Assembly: GCF_024495425.1 (NCBI RefSeq)
Contig: NZ_JANHJR010000003.1
Location: forward strand, 806,001 to 870,000
Reading direction: 5' to 3'
DNA length: 64,000 bases
Origin: Haloarchaeobius litoreus
GTDB lineage: Archaea; Halobacteriota; Halobacteria; Halobacteriales; Natrialbaceae
Shown: positions 1-9,089 of the stretch, piece after piece
How positions within the stretch are numbered: position 1 is the first letter of the stretch
Layout of the letters: the number at the start of each line of letters is the position of its first letter
Translations under genes and position numbers: made by a program
Notes under the pieces: generated by a model
The model's input: only the letters and a program-made list of their open reading frames with translations
Databases searched by the model: none
Told to the model about the DNA's origin: nothing

Positions 1-1076
1 GCCGCGAGCCCGAGCAGTGTCCCCAGAATCGAGCCGATGATGCCGACGATGACCGCCTCGGTGACGAACAGCGTCAGGATGTCCCGTTTCTGCGCGCCGA
101 CGGCCTTCATGATGCCGATCTCGCGGGTCCGCTCGGTGACGGAGACGAGCATGATGTTGGCGATGCCGATGCTCCCGACGACGAGGCTGAGCGCGGCGAT
201 GCCGACGACGAACGCCTGCAGCTGGTCGAGGACGGCCTGCAGCTGCCCGAGCAGTTCGACGCTGGTCTGGAGCTGGTAGGTGAGCTCGTCGCCGGCCTGC
301 GCCTCGGCGTCGGACTCGGTCTCCAGGTAGGTCCGGGTGGACTCCTTCGCGCGGTCGACCGCATCGAGGCCCTCCGCTTCGACGACGATGGCGGCGAACC
401 GGGGCGTCTCCTGTGCGCCCGAGACGAACTCGGTGTAGTACGGGTCGAGCGGGAGGTACACCCGCGGGCCGGGGCCGAAGCCCTCGAACGGCGAGCGCGA
501 CTCCGAGTCCGCGGTGATGCCGACGACGGTGGCGTTCACCTGCCGGCCGCCGAAGGTGGTGACGGTGATGGTGTCCCCGACGGTGACGTTCCGCTCGAAG
601 GCGTTCGCCATCGCCGGGTTGAGGACGGCCTCGCGCTCGCCCATGCGGAACTGGCGACCCTCGGCTATCTCGTCGGCGTCGACGTACGGTGGCCCGGTCG
701 CGACCACCGCGTCCTGTCTGGGGATGCGTTCACCCCCGAAGTCGACGCTCTGTGACGGGATCGGCGTGTAGCCGTAGGCCGCCCTGACGCCGGGCTGGGT
801 GGAGAGGTTCTCCACGTCGGCCTGCGTGAACACCGGCTGTGCGCCGGCGAGCGGGCCCTGGTTCGAGGACTCCTCGGGGGCGGCCCAGCCGTAGATGTTC
901 TGTCTGTCGTCCGGGCTGATGTCGCCGATGATGCCCGCCTGCAGGCTCGCACCGAGCGTGACGAACGTGATGACGGCGGCGACGCCGATGACCACGCCCA
1001 GCGTCGTCAGCGTCGAGCGGAGCTTGTGGCTGCGGATGGCCCGCCAGGACATCCGGAGGTTCGTCAGCGGTTTCAC
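1..1076 (-). CDS. ABC transporter permease, MacB/FtsX type (partial, C-terminus outside window)
   Basis: The minus strand is open from a GTG at 1076 to the window edge. The N-terminus has a short charged stretch ([17 protein letters not shown]) and a hydrophobic first helix ([18 protein letters not shown]), then a long extracellular domain, as in MacB/LolCE-like permeases. The GTG overlaps the TGA of the upstream ATPase gene by 4 nt, so the two are translationally coupled. Such permeases work with the cognate ATPase in mechanotransmission or export, usually of lipids, lipoproteins or peptides; the substrate cannot be told from sequence. A further transmembrane cluster ([10 protein letters not shown]-like, encoded at the first bases of the window) supports the MacB fold. 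Only the end beyond base 1 is missing. Confidence 0.85.
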   Translation of the reverse strand, partial: MKPLTNLRMSWRAIRSHKLRSTLTTLGVVIGVAAVITFVTLGASLQAGIIGDISPDDRQNIYGWAAPEESSNQGPLAGAQPVFTQADVENLSTQPGVRAAYGYTPIPSQSVDFGGERIPRQDAVVATGPPYVDADEIAEGRQFRMGEREAVLNPAMANAFERNVTVGDTITVTTFGGRQVNATVVGITADSESRSPFEGFGPGPRVYLPLDPYYTEFVSGAQETPRFAAIVVEAEGLDAVDRAKESTRTYLETESDAEAQAGDELTYQLQTSVELLGQLQAVLDQLQAFVVGIAALSLVVGSIGIANIMLVSVTERTREIGIMKAVGAQKRDILTLFVTEAVIVGIIGSILGTLLGLA

Positions 1077-1822
1077 GACTCCACCTCCGCGTCGCGACCC
1101 CCCACGTCGCGACCGACCGAGTCGAGCTCCTCGATTCGCTCGATCTCCCCGTCGAGCAGGTGGACGATGCGCTCGGCGTGCTCCGCGATGTGTCGCTCGT
1201 GGGTGACCATGACGACGGTGTTGCCCTCGGCGTGCAGCTCCGCGAACAGGTCCATGATGTTCTCGCCCGTCTCCGTGTCGAGGTTGCCCGTCGGCTCGTC
1301 GGCGAGGATGAGCGCCGGGTCGTTCACCAGCGCCCGGGCGATGGCGACGCGCTGGCGCTGTCCGCCCGAGAGCTCGTTCGGGACGTGGCCGAGCCGGTCA
1401 CCGAGCCCGACACGCTCCAGCAGCTCCGTCGCTCGCTCTCGTCGCTCGTCCGGGGCCACGCCGCGGAACACGAGCGGGAGTGCGACGTTCTCGACGGCGG
1501 TGAGCCGCGGCATGAGGTTGAACGTCTGGAAGACGAAGCCGACCTCCTCCCCGCGGATACGGGTTCGCTCGCGGTCCGACATCGCGGTGACCTCCTGCCC
1601 GTCGAGGTACACGGTCCCCTCCGTCGGCGTATCGAGGCAGCCGATGACGTTCATCAGCGTCGACTTGCCGGAGCCGCTCGGCCCCATGACGGCGACGTAG
1701 GAGCCACGGGGGATCTCCAGATCGACACCGTCCAGCGCGTGGACGGGCTCGCCGACCATGTACGTCTTCCTGACCGCCTCCAGCGAGACGGCCGCACTAT
1801 CCCCTGTAGAACCCATACGCAT
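1073..1822 (-). CDS. ABC transporter ATP-binding protein (LolD/MacB family)
   Basis: A 249-residue nucleotide-binding subunit. Walker A (GPSGSGKST) lies near residue 45, the signature motif is [15 protein letters not shown], and Walker B ends in [12 protein letters not shown], a wording typical of the LolD/MacB/FtsE group. It powers the overlapping permease gene that follows. A longer reading exists, but the ATG at 1822 is preferred: an AT-rich TATA element (TTTTTATT) sits about 25 bp upstream, giving a leaderless start, and the extra N-terminal residues look like translated intergenic DNA. An ATG two codons further in (1816) is an alternative. Confidence 0.93.
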   Translation of the reverse strand: MRMGSTGDSAAVSLEAVRKTYMVGEPVHALDGVDLEIPRGSYVAVMGPSGSGKSTLMNVIGCLDTPTEGTVYLDGQEVTAMSDRERTRIRGEEVGFVFQTFNLMPRLTAVENVALPLVFRGVAPDERRERATELLERVGLGDRLGHVPNELSGGQRQRVAIARALVNDPALILADEPTGNLDTETGENIMDLFAELHAEGNTVVMVTHERHIAEHAERIVHLLDGEIERIEELDSVGRDVGGRDAEVES

Positions 1823-2031
1823 CTGAAGGGTCGTCGTGAATAAAAAGGTGCGTGGCAACGAATGCGGCCGTGTGAAACCCTCGAACGGGGCGCTCCGTGG
1901 CCCTCCGTTCAGTCCCGGGCTTCCAGCGGAACTGGTTCTCGACTGGTACGTTCCCGGTCGCCATCGCGGCCGGAGCCCCCGCGGTACCGCACACGGGAAC
2001 GCATTAGGACCAGCCCGACGCACGTACGGAC

Positions 2032-2733
2032 ATGAAGAACACGGGCGGCAGTTCCGAGGCGAAGCGACGCGCGGGCGAGCACGCCGCGGACCTCGTCGAG
2101 GACGGCGAGGTCGTGGGGCTCGGCACCGGCTCGACGACGGCCCACGCCATCCGCGCGCTGGGGCGGGCGGTCGACGCAGGCCTGGACGTGCAGGCCATCC
2201 CGACCTCGTTCCAGTCCCGCCAGCTGGCGCTCGACGCGGAGATCCCGCTGACGAGCCTCGACGCGGTCGACGGCGTCGACCTCGCCATCGACGGCGCGGA
2301 TCAGGTGGCAGCGCGCGACGACGGCGGCTTCGACCTCGTCAAGGGCGGCGGCGCGGCCCACGCTCGCGAGAAGGTCGTCGACGCCGCGGCGGACCGGTTC
2401 GTCGTGGTCGCCGACCCCTCGAAGCTGGTCGACCCGCTCGACTACCCCGTGCCGGTGGAGGTGCTGCCCGACGCCCGGCCGACCGTCGCCGAGGCGGTGC
2501 GCGAACTCGGCGGCGAGCCGTCCCTCCGGACGGCGAGGCGCAAGGACGGCCCCGTCGTCACCGAGAACGGGAACCTCGTGCTCGACTGCGACTTCGGCCC
2601 CATCGACGACCCGGCGACGCTCGCGACCGGGCTCTCCGCGCTCCCGGGCGTCCTCGAGCAGGGACTGTTCGTCGGACTCGCCGACGAGGTCCACATCGGC
2701 CACGCGGACGACGTCGACGTGCTAGGTCGCTGA
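2032..2733 (+). CDS. rpiA: Ribose-5-phosphate isomerase A
   Basis: Interconverts ribose-5-phosphate and ribulose-5-phosphate. In haloarchaea this feeds nucleotide and histidine synthesis, and prs and hisI lie in the same window. The 233 residues match the usual RpiA size. Visible family motifs are GLGTGSTT (phosphate loop) near residue 30, DGADQV near residue 85, [11 protein letters not shown] with the catalytic region near residue 105, and a TENGN segment near the C-terminus. It is a single gene, divergent from the ABC operon. Confidence 0.96.
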   Translation: MKNTGGSSEAKRRAGEHAADLVEDGEVVGLGTGSTTAHAIRALGRAVDAGLDVQAIPTSFQSRQLALDAEIPLTSLDAVDGVDLAIDGADQVAARDDGGFDLVKGGGAAHAREKVVDAAADRFVVVADPSKLVDPLDYPVPVEVLPDARPTVAEAVRELGGEPSLRTARRKDGPVVTENGNLVLDCDFGPIDDPATLATGLSALPGVLEQGLFVGLADEVHIGHADDVDVLGR

Positions 2734-2867
2734 GGACGACGCCGTCGCTGGGCACCGTGGACATCGGCCCGAGTGGCACGGCTGTCGCTCGGGACGGTGG
2801 ATTCCCACCCGGGCGACACGGGCGTCGCTACCGGGTGCAGAAACGATTAGAAGTGAAGGAGACGCGC

Positions 2868-3035
2868 TTACAGGTCGCGCGGCTGGACCGTCTTCCGGTC
2901 GTTGGACTCCGCGCGTCGGGCGGCGTCCTCGAGGAGCTCCTCGACTTCCTCGTCGAGTGCGTCGTAGAAGTCCGATGCGACGTTCTTGTCCTGAAGCGCT
3001 TCCTTGACGGCTGCCTTGACGATGAGGTCTGCCAT
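2868..3035 (-). CDS. Small histone-fold-like protein (DUF1931-like)
   Basis: A 55-residue protein starting MADLIVKAAVKEAL and ending NDRKTVQPRDL. The pattern of short helix, long amphipathic helix and terminal 'RKTV.P.D' resembles archaeal histone-fold and DUF1931 proteins, so a DNA-associated role is likely but inferred. The start at 3035 is strongly supported: a TATA box (TATTATAAAG) lies near 3058-3069, about 27 bp upstream, so the mRNA is leaderless. Upstream in-frame codons would read through the promoter. Confidence 0.8.
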   Translation of the reverse strand: MADLIVKAAVKEALQDKNVASDFYDALDEEVEELLEDAARRAESNDRKTVQPRDL

Positions 3036-3447
3036 ACGAGCGGTGATTCCCGCGCACCCTTTATAATACTTGCCAAATAGTCCGGCCATAGGCCCTGAGA
3101 CGGGCGTGTAGCCGTGACACCCGCCGAGACGGACACGTCGGTTGCCGGATGTGACCGTCGTCGAAACCACTGGACACCAGTACGAAACCGACGCTTGCTT
3201 GCGTTTTTCTCACCAGATACAGTCACCGAATGGCCCGCTTCGGTGTCGGGCGAATCCCGCCCGGGGCTTCCATCTGAAACAAGTTTTATTCTGTTCACCA
3301 CAACAACCAGTGGTGAGTGCAAACCGGAGCTTACTATTCAGCAATTTCATTTGTCTTTGTACGAATTTGGGTGAGAATCTGGAACAGGTATTTGGTGGTC
3401 CGAACCGTAGCGACGGACACCGGACGCCCGTCCGACGGAACCCCACC
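3036..3447. other. Gene-poor, AT-rich intergenic stretch with an orphan promoter-like element
   Basis: About 410 bp without a convincing gene. The part nearest 2868 holds the promoter of the histone-fold-like gene. From about 3270 to 3400 the base composition is much more AT-rich than the flanks. It has a TATA-like AAGTTTTATTC near 3281-3291, followed by an inverted repeat (CACCAC ... GTGGTG) near 3298-3317. This could give the next gene a 130-nt leader or drive a small RNA. I see no ORF with haloarchaeal codon use here. Confidence 0.4.
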
Positions 3448-3597
3448 ATGCCATCGTGTGACAACTGCGGTTCCCACGTTTCGGAACAGTTCGCCCGCGT
3501 GTTCGCCGACGAACACGGAGAGATACTCGCGTGCGTCAACTGTTCGGCGAACGCGGGAATCGCCGAAGAGGCGAAGCGACGCGCACAGCAGCCCTGA
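3448..3597 (+). CDS. Small zinc-ribbon protein (DUF7563-like)
   Basis: A 49-residue protein with two CxxC pairs (CDNC near residue 4 and CVNC near residue 29), enough to bind one zinc ion. Between them lies the segment HVSEQFARVFADEHG, which I recognise as a conserved small haloarchaeal family; function unknown. The ATG at 3448 is chosen because the upstream in-frame sequence is AT-rich and unconserved in look. It precedes the GIY-YIG gene by 60 bp on the same strand. Confidence 0.75.
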   Translation: MPSCDNCGSHVSEQFARVFADEHGEILACVNCSANAGIAEEAKRRAQQP

Positions 3598-3657
3598 AAG
3601 GACACGGTCGCCCGGCACGCGAAGCCTTTCAGTACTCCCACACCGAACCGACCAGCC

Positions 3658-3903
3658 GTGAGTGACCACCACGTCTACGTCCTCCGCTGTGCCGACGACA
3701 CGCTGTACACCGGCTACACCACCGACGTGGAACGCCGCGTCGCAGAACACGACGCCGGCGAGGGCGCGAAGTACACCCGCGGTCGCACGCCGGTCGAACT
3801 GGTCCACGTCGAGTCCTACGACGACCGGGGCACCGCGATGGCCCGCGAGTACGAGATCAAACAGCTCTCGCGGCCCCGGAAACAGCGGCTCGTCGACGAC
3901 TGA
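3658..3903 (+). CDS. GIY-YIG domain protein (UPF0213/YhbQ-like)
   Basis: An 81-residue single-domain protein of the small stand-alone GIY-YIG group. The N-terminal beta strands read VYVLRC...LYTGYT, matching the GIY...YIG core. The Arg of the family helix is in TTDVERRVAEHDAG, and the catalytic-helix Glu is in AREYEIKQLSR. Start is GTG at 3658. Members are assumed to be DNA nucleases or structure-binding proteins; the biological role is not settled. It converges with the FMN reductase gene, with no gap between them. Confidence 0.88.
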   Translation: MSDHHVYVLRCADDTLYTGYTTDVERRVAEHDAGEGAKYTRGRTPVELVHVESYDDRGTAMAREYEIKQLSRPRKQRLVDD

Positions 3904-4458
3904 CTACTCGAAGCGCCGTGCCGCCGCGACGATATCCTCGCCGAGCGTCTCCAGCCGGTCCGCGATGTCGGCGTCGGTCACCGCCCGGCCGTCCGGCTCG
4001 TCCGGCTCCGGCGCGAACTTCGAGGACGCGCTCCGGATGCCGACCTGCCCCGGGATGACGTGGCCGTGGACCCCGCGAACCGTGCTCCGCAGGTGCTCCA
4101 GCGTGCTGCCGTAGGAGCCGCCGCCCGCCGTCGCCACCAGCGCGACCGGCGTGTCCTCGTAGTCGTCGAAGCCGCAGTAGTCGTGGAAGTTCTTCAGCAC
4201 GCCCGAGTACGACCCGTGGTACACCGGCGTCCCGAGCACGACCGCGTCGGCCGCCCGCACCCGTCGCGTGTAGCGCTCGACGCCCTGGTCGTCCGCGTCC
4301 GGGTCGAGCATCGGCACGTCGGCGGTGCGGAGGTCCAGCATCTCGGTGTCCGCACCCTCCCCCTCGGCCGCTCGCAGGACGTGCACCAGCGCGCTGTGCG
4401 TGTAGCTCGTGTCGCGGAGACTGCCGGAGACGGCGAGCACCGTCGGCGAACTCGTCAT
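3904..4458 (-). CDS. NADPH-dependent FMN reductase family protein
   Basis: A 184-residue flavodoxin-fold oxidoreductase. The N-terminus has the FMN phosphate loop GSLRDTSYTHSAL near residue 10. A second flavin-contact segment, GTPVYHGSYSGVLKNFHDY, is near residue 75, and GGGSYG near residue 105 matches the NADPH_red/azoreductase family. Likely a cytosolic flavin or quinone reductase. ATG at 4458 is chosen because the upstream reading frame lacks family similarity. Confidence 0.9.
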   Translation of the reverse strand: MTSSPTVLAVSGSLRDTSYTHSALVHVLRAAEGEGADTEMLDLRTADVPMLDPDADDQGVERYTRRVRAADAVVLGTPVYHGSYSGVLKNFHDYCGFDDYEDTPVALVATAGGGSYGSTLEHLRSTVRGVHGHVIPGQVGIRSASSKFAPEPDEPDGRAVTDADIADRLETLGEDIVAAARRFE

Positions 4459-4525
4459 TGTCCCGAACTCGGGAGTCGACGTACAAAAGCGCGTCAGTTG
4501 TCGTCGCGGGTCGATACGACCGTTC

Positions 4526-4747
4526 TCACTCGGACTGTTCCTCACGTCGGTCGCCTCTGGGCGCGAGCACCGCGACGGCCAGCAGGAGCCAGCCGGACGC
4601 CATCCCCTGCGCGAGCAGGGTGACGCCACCGGTCGCGAGTGCCACGCGGAGCTGTGTGCTGAGTGTCGTCACCTCCGCCGCTGTCGTCGTTTTGCGACGC
4701 AGTGCGGCGTGCGTCGGGAGCCGGGGACGGGAGTGTGCCGACGCCAT
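4526..4747 (-). CDS. Small putative membrane protein
   Basis: A 73-residue reading frame whose C-terminal half holds a hydrophobic pair of segments (VALATGGVTLLAQGMASGWLL and LAVAVLAP). This suggests one long or two short membrane spans after a basic N-terminus. I recognise no family. Codon usage is GC-rich at third positions, which supports coding, but there is no clear promoter and the gene could be spurious. Confidence 0.4.
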   Translation of the reverse strand: MASAHSRPRLPTHAALRRKTTTAAEVTTLSTQLRVALATGGVTLLAQGMASGWLLLAVAVLAPRGDRREEQSE

Positions 4748-4969
4748 CAGCAACCACGAACGGCAGGGTGAAAGCGGTGAGCGTAGCGCGGTGGAAGTGA
4801 AAGTGGAGTTCGGGGTTTCGAGCCGTGAGCAGGCCGTTCAACGGCTGTACCGCCGGCTGAATCAGTTCCGTTCGGCGACCTGCCCTCGCCGGACCAGCTC
4901 ACCGGACGAGTCGGTCGAGTTCGCGGCCGGGGTCGACGACGAGCAGGTCGTCGACGTCGGGGAGGTGGG

Positions 4970-5179
4970 TCACTCCAGCAGCGGCATCGCGATACCGAAT
5001 CCGAACACGGAGACGAAGGCGACGATGATACCGAGCCCCACTGAGTCCGTCAGCAGGGTCTCCTCCCACGCGGGCAGGGTCCCCCAGATGGCGTGGCCGA
5101 CGAACTCGCCGCCGGCACCGGCGACGAACAGTGCGAGGCCGAGCAGGAAGCCGAGTTTCGTCAGACGGGCGTAGTCCAT
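4970..5179 (-). CDS. Small two-span membrane protein
   Basis: A 69-residue protein with hydrophobic segments LGFLLGLALFVAGAGGEF (near residue 9) and VGLGIIVAFVSVFGFGIAMP (near residue 47). Between them is an aromatic turn (HAIWGTLPAWEE). The pattern looks conserved-haloarchaeal to me, but I cannot name a function. ATG at 5179 begins MDYARLTKLG; a longer start would add a charged, unlikely extension. Divergent from the membrane protein gene at 5278. Confidence 0.65.
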   Translation of the reverse strand: MDYARLTKLGFLLGLALFVAGAGGEFVGHAIWGTLPAWEETLLTDSVGLGIIVAFVSVFGFGIAMPLLE

Positions 5180-5277
5180 CGAGTTGCGCCTGTGCATGGA
5201 GCCGAGTCGTCGATGATTCCTCAAAGCTCTTTCGTGACCCCGAAAGATAGATGAGCGTCAGGAGGCTTCGAACAGCC

Positions 5278-5526
5278 ATGTCGTGGACACTGCTGGAACT
5301 GCTGCCGGAACTGCTTCCAATCGCAGGCTACTCGGTCGTCGCGAGCCTGCTGGCCGTCCTCGGTCTCGGTGCCGAGCTGGAGAGCTGGCACACCTTCCTC
5401 GCGGAGGGCCTCTCCGTGATGACCGTCTGGTACGCGTTCATGGGCGCGGCCATCCTCTACGGGGCGATCTACCTCGTCGGCTACGAGCAGGTGCTGCTGC
5501 GCGTGCGCCGCGTCGTCGCCGAGTGA
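5278..5526 (+). CDS. Small membrane protein
   Basis: An 82-residue protein with two or three hydrophobic segments (LLPIAGYSVVASLLAVLGLG and MTVWYAFMGAAILYGAIYLVG) and a basic C-terminal tail (LLRVRRVVAE), predicting an integral membrane protein. No family recognised. It is divergently arranged with the other small membrane protein at 4970-5179, and the two may share a control region at 5180-5277. Confidence 0.6.
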   Translation: MSWTLLELLPELLPIAGYSVVASLLAVLGLGAELESWHTFLAEGLSVMTVWYAFMGAAILYGAIYLVGYEQVLLRVRRVVAE

Positions 5527-5617
5527 CCGCATCGGTGTCGTCGCGACCCTGACATCGAAAGGAAACCGCGGGACGGTGGCCACCAGACTAATGTCAACGT
5601 ATCGCAAAGCGTCGCGT

Positions 5618-5764
5618 ATGCGGGAAGGGGGCCAGGAGAGCATCTTCTCCACCGACCAGGGGAACCGCACACACGAGTATCCGGAGAGCATCTTCCGGGA
5701 GCCCGAACGCGAGATGGTCGTCATCGACGGCGGCCGGTCGTACCGACTCACCGAGGACGGCTGA
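5618..5764 (+). CDS. Small acidic hypothetical protein
   Basis: A 48-residue frame from ATG at 5618 (MREGGQESIFSTDQGNRTHE...). An upstream ATG at 5591 would add nine residues. The internal near-repeat 'ESIFSTDQGNRTHEYPESIFREP' and the end 'GGRSYRLTEDG' give a plausible real polypeptide, but there is no recognisable domain. It lies just upstream of ileS in the same direction. Confidence 0.4.
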   Translation: MREGGQESIFSTDQGNRTHEYPESIFREPEREMVVIDGGRSYRLTEDG

Positions 5765-5852
5765 CGGCGGCGGCCTCGGCGCCGCTGTCCGGTGTCTCGC
5801 CGCCGTCTGCAGGACCGATTGTCCTTTAATGTCGGAGCGAGACACCTCCGAC

Positions 5853-8800
5853 ATGGAACGATTCGGGGAGGTGTCGGACCAGTACGACCCGGACGCGGTC
5901 GAGGACGGGATGTTCTCGTACTGGGACGACGTCGACGCCTACGAGCAGACGAAGGAGCACCGAGCCGACGGTGAACGGTTCTTCTTCGTGGACGGCCCGC
6001 CGTACACCTCCGGTGCGGCGCACATGGGGACGACGTGGAACAAGTCCCTGAAGGACGCGTTCATCCGCTTCTACCGGATGCAGGGCTACGACGTGACCGA
6101 CCGCCCGGGCTACGACATGCACGGGCTGCCCATCGAGACACGCGTCGAGGAGCAGCTGGGCTTCGAGAACAAGAAGGACATCGAGGAGTACGGCGAGGAC
6201 GCCTTCATCGAGGCGTGCAAGGAGTTCGCGAACGAGCAGCTCCAGGGCCTCCAGGAGGACTTCCAGTCCTTCGGCGTCTGGATGGACTGGGAGAACCCGT
6301 ACCGGACGGTCACTCCCGAGTACATGGAGGCCGCCTGGTGGGGCTTCGACCAGGCCCACGACCGCGGCCTCGTCGAGCAGGGCCAGCGCTCCATCAACCA
6401 GTGCCCGCGCTGCGAGACCGCCATCGCGAACAACGAGGTCGAACGGCACGACGTGCACAAGCCCGCCATCTACGTGCAGTTCCCACTGGTCGGTGAGGAG
6501 GGCTCGCTGGTCATCTGGACGACGACCCCGTGGACCATCCCCGCGAACACGTTCGTCGCCGTCGAGGACGGTGCCGAGTACGCGAAGGTCCGCGCCGAGC
6601 GCGACGGCGAGACCGACGTGCTGTACGTCTCCGCGAGCCAGGTCGAGACCGTCCTCAAGGCCGGTCGCTACGACGACTACGAGGTCGTCGAGGAGCTGAC
6701 CAGCGACGACCTCGTCGGCATGGAGTACGAGTACCCGCTACCCGAGGAGGTCCCCGACCACCCGACGGGCGAGGGCGCAGGCCAGGTGTACACCGCGGAG
6801 TACGCCGACGCCGGCGACAAGTCGGGGATGGTCCACTCCGCGCCCGGCCACGGTGAGGAGGACTTCGAGCGCGGCAGCGAGCTGGGCCTGGAGATCTTCT
6901 GCCCCGTCGGGAGCGACGGCCGCTACACCGAACTGGGCGGGAACTACGCCGGCCAGTTCGTCCGCGACGCCAACGAGAACGTCATCGCGGACCTCGACGA
7001 GAAGGGCCTCCTGCTCGCCCACGACCCGGACTATCTGGTCGAGGGCGAGGGGAAGTGCTGGCGCTGTGACACCGACATCGTCCGGCTCGTCACCGACCAG
7101 TGGTTCATCACCGTCTCGGACATCAAGGACGAACTGCTCGCCAACATCGAGGACAGCGAGTGGCACCCGCCCGACGCCCGGGACAACCGGTTCCGCGACT
7201 TCGTGGAGGGCTCGCCTGACTGGAACGTCTCCCGGCAGCGCTACTGGGGCATCCCCATCCCCATCTGGACGTGCGACGACGACGGGTGCGACCACCTGAA
7301 CGTCGTCGGGACACGCGAGGAGCTCGCCGACCGCGCCCACCAGGACCTCGACCCGGACGCCGTCGACCTGCACAAGCCGACCGTCGACGACCTCACGATG
7401 GACTGCGGCGGCTGCGGTGCCGAGGCGACCCGCGTCCCCGACGTGTTCGACGTGTGGCTCGACTCCTCGGTCGCCTCGTGGGGCACGCTCGACTACCCGA
7501 GCGAGACGGAGGACTTCGAGGAGCTCTGGCCCGCCGACCTCATCATGGAGGCCCACGACCAGACCCGCGGCTGGTTCTGGTCCCAGCTCGGCATGGGGAG
7601 CGCCGCCCTCGGCGAGATCCCCTACGAGGAGGTGCTGATGCACGGCTGGGCGCTCATGCCCGACGGCCGCACGATGTCCAAGTCCAAGGGCATCCTCGTC
7701 GACCCGAAGGAGGTCATCGACGAGTACGGCGTCGACCCGATGCGCCTGTTCCTCCTCTCGCGCAACCCGCAGGAGGAGGACATGCGCTTCTCGTGGGACG
7801 AGCTGGAGAACATGACCCGGGACCTGAACATCCTCTGGAACGTGTTCCGGTTCCCGCTCCCGTACATGCGCATGGACGGGTTCGACCCCGACACGGTCGA
7901 CGTCACCGACGCCGAGACGGAGCTCGTCGACGAGTGGGTGCTCGCCCGGCTCCAGTCCGTCAAGGCGGAGATGAGCGAGCAGTGGCTCGACGAGCGCCGG
8001 CCCGACCGCGCGCTGGACGCGCTGCTCTCGTTCGTCGTCGAGGACGTGTCGCGGTTCTACATCCAGGTCGTCCGCGAGCGGATGTGGGAGGAGGAAGAGA
8101 GCGCGTCGAAGGCGGCCGCGTACGCCACCTTCTACGCCGTCGTCAACGACGTCGTGAAGCTGCTCGCGCCGTACGCGCCGTTCGTCAGCGACCGCATCTA
8201 CAACGCGCTGACCGGCGACGACGGCCACGACACCGTCCACATGTGCGACTGGCCCGAGCCCGACGAGTTCTGGGCCGACGAGCAGCTGGAGACAGACGTG
8301 GAGCTGCTCCGCGCGGTCGAGGAGGCCGGCTCGAACGCCCGCCAGCAGGCCGACCGGAAGCTCCGCTGGCCCGTCCAGCGCGTCGTCGTCGTCCCCGACG
8401 ACGAGCGGGCGTACGAGGCCGTCGAGCGCCACCGCGCACTGCTCGCCGACCGGCTGAACTCGCGCGAGATCGAACTCGTCTCGCCCGACACCGACTGGGG
8501 CGAGCTCGCCTACGCCGCCCGCGCGGACATGGGCGAGCTCGGCCCGGCCTTCGGCGACCGCGCGCCCGAGGTCATGAACGCGCTCAACGACGCCCGCATC
8601 GACGCGCCCGACCTCGACGCGCTCCGGGAGGCCGTCGGCGAGCCCGACCTCACCGCCGAGATGGTCGAGTTCGTCAGCGAGACGCCGGAGGGCGTCACCG
8701 GTAGCCGGTTCGACGTCTCCGGCGACGAGCGCGGCGTCGTCTACGTCGACGCGACGCTCACCGAGGAGATCGAGAGCGAGGGCTACGCCCGCGAGGTCGT

Positions 8801-9044
8801 CCGCCGCGTCCAGGAGATGCGCAAGGACCTCGAACTCGACATCGACGCCGAGATCCGCCTCGAGGTGGACGTCGAGGACGAGCGCGTCGCCGACCTCGTG
8901 CGCCGTCACGAGGACCTCATCACCGAGGAGACCCGCGCCCAGTTCGGAGGCGTCGAGGACGGCCACCGCAAGGAGTGGGAGGTCGAGGGCGTCACGATGA
9001 CCCTCGCCGTCGAACCCGTCGCCGAGGCGACCGCCGACGACTGA
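5853..9044 (+). CDS. ileS: Isoleucyl-tRNA synthetase
   Basis: Class I aminoacyl-tRNA synthetase charging tRNA-Ile. About 1063 residues, normal for archaeal IleS. The HIGH motif appears as AAHMGT near residue 57 and the KMSKS motif as TMSKSKG near residue 607. Between them is the CP1 editing domain with its WTTTPWTIPANT signature near residue 225. ATG at 5853 is preferred to an upstream in-frame ATG at 5829: a TATA-like CTTTAAT lies at 5823-5829, about 27 bp before 5853, and the protein then begins MERFGEVSDQYDP, as in relatives. The upstream ATG would lie inside that promoter. Confidence 0.97.
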   Translation: MERFGEVSDQYDPDAVEDGMFSYWDDVDAYEQTKEHRADGERFFFVDGPPYTSGAAHMGTTWNKSLKDAFIRFYRMQGYDVTDRPGYDMHGLPIETRVEEQLGFENKKDIEEYGEDAFIEACKEFANEQLQGLQEDFQSFGVWMDWENPYRTVTPEYMEAAWWGFDQAHDRGLVEQGQRSINQCPRCETAIANNEVERHDVHKPAIYVQFPLVGEEGSLVIWTTTPWTIPANTFVAVEDGAEYAKVRAERDGETDVLYVSASQVETVLKAGRYDDYEVVEELTSDDLVGMEYEYPLPEEVPDHPTGEGAGQVYTAEYADAGDKSGMVHSAPGHGEEDFERGSELGLEIFCPVGSDGRYTELGGNYAGQFVRDANENVIADLDEKGLLLAHDPDYLVEGEGKCWRCDTDIVRLVTDQWFITVSDIKDELLANIEDSEWHPPDARDNRFRDFVEGSPDWNVSRQRYWGIPIPIWTCDDDGCDHLNVVGTREELADRAHQDLDPDAVDLHKPTVDDLTMDCGGCGAEATRVPDVFDVWLDSSVASWGTLDYPSETEDFEELWPADLIMEAHDQTRGWFWSQLGMGSAALGEIPYEEVLMHGWALMPDGRTMSKSKGILVDPKEVIDEYGVDPMRLFLLSRNPQEEDMRFSWDELENMTRDLNILWNVFRFPLPYMRMDGFDPDTVDVTDAETELVDEWVLARLQSVKAEMSEQWLDERRPDRALDALLSFVVEDVSRFYIQVVRERMWEEEESASKAAAYATFYAVVNDVVKLLAPYAPFVSDRIYNALTGDDGHDTVHMCDWPEPDEFWADEQLETDVELLRAVEEAGSNARQQADRKLRWPVQRVVVVPDDERAYEAVERHRALLADRLNSREIELVSPDTDWGELAYAARADMGELGPAFGDRAPEVMNALNDARIDAPDLDALREAVGEPDLTAEMVEFVSETPEGVTGSRFDVSGDERGVVYVDATLTEEIESEGYAREVVRRVQEMRKDLELDIDAEIRLEVDVEDERVADLVRRHEDLITEETRAQFGGVEDGHRKEWEVEGVTMTLAVEPVAEATADD

Positions 9045-9089
9045 GCCGGGCACAAGACACATCTTTTCGCCGACCGTCAGTCGACACAG

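Noticed and set aside
1836-3080. A 414-codon plus-strand frame across rpiA
   Set aside because: Out of frame with rpiA, Arg/Gly/Pro-rich and without motifs; a shadow of GC-rich codons.
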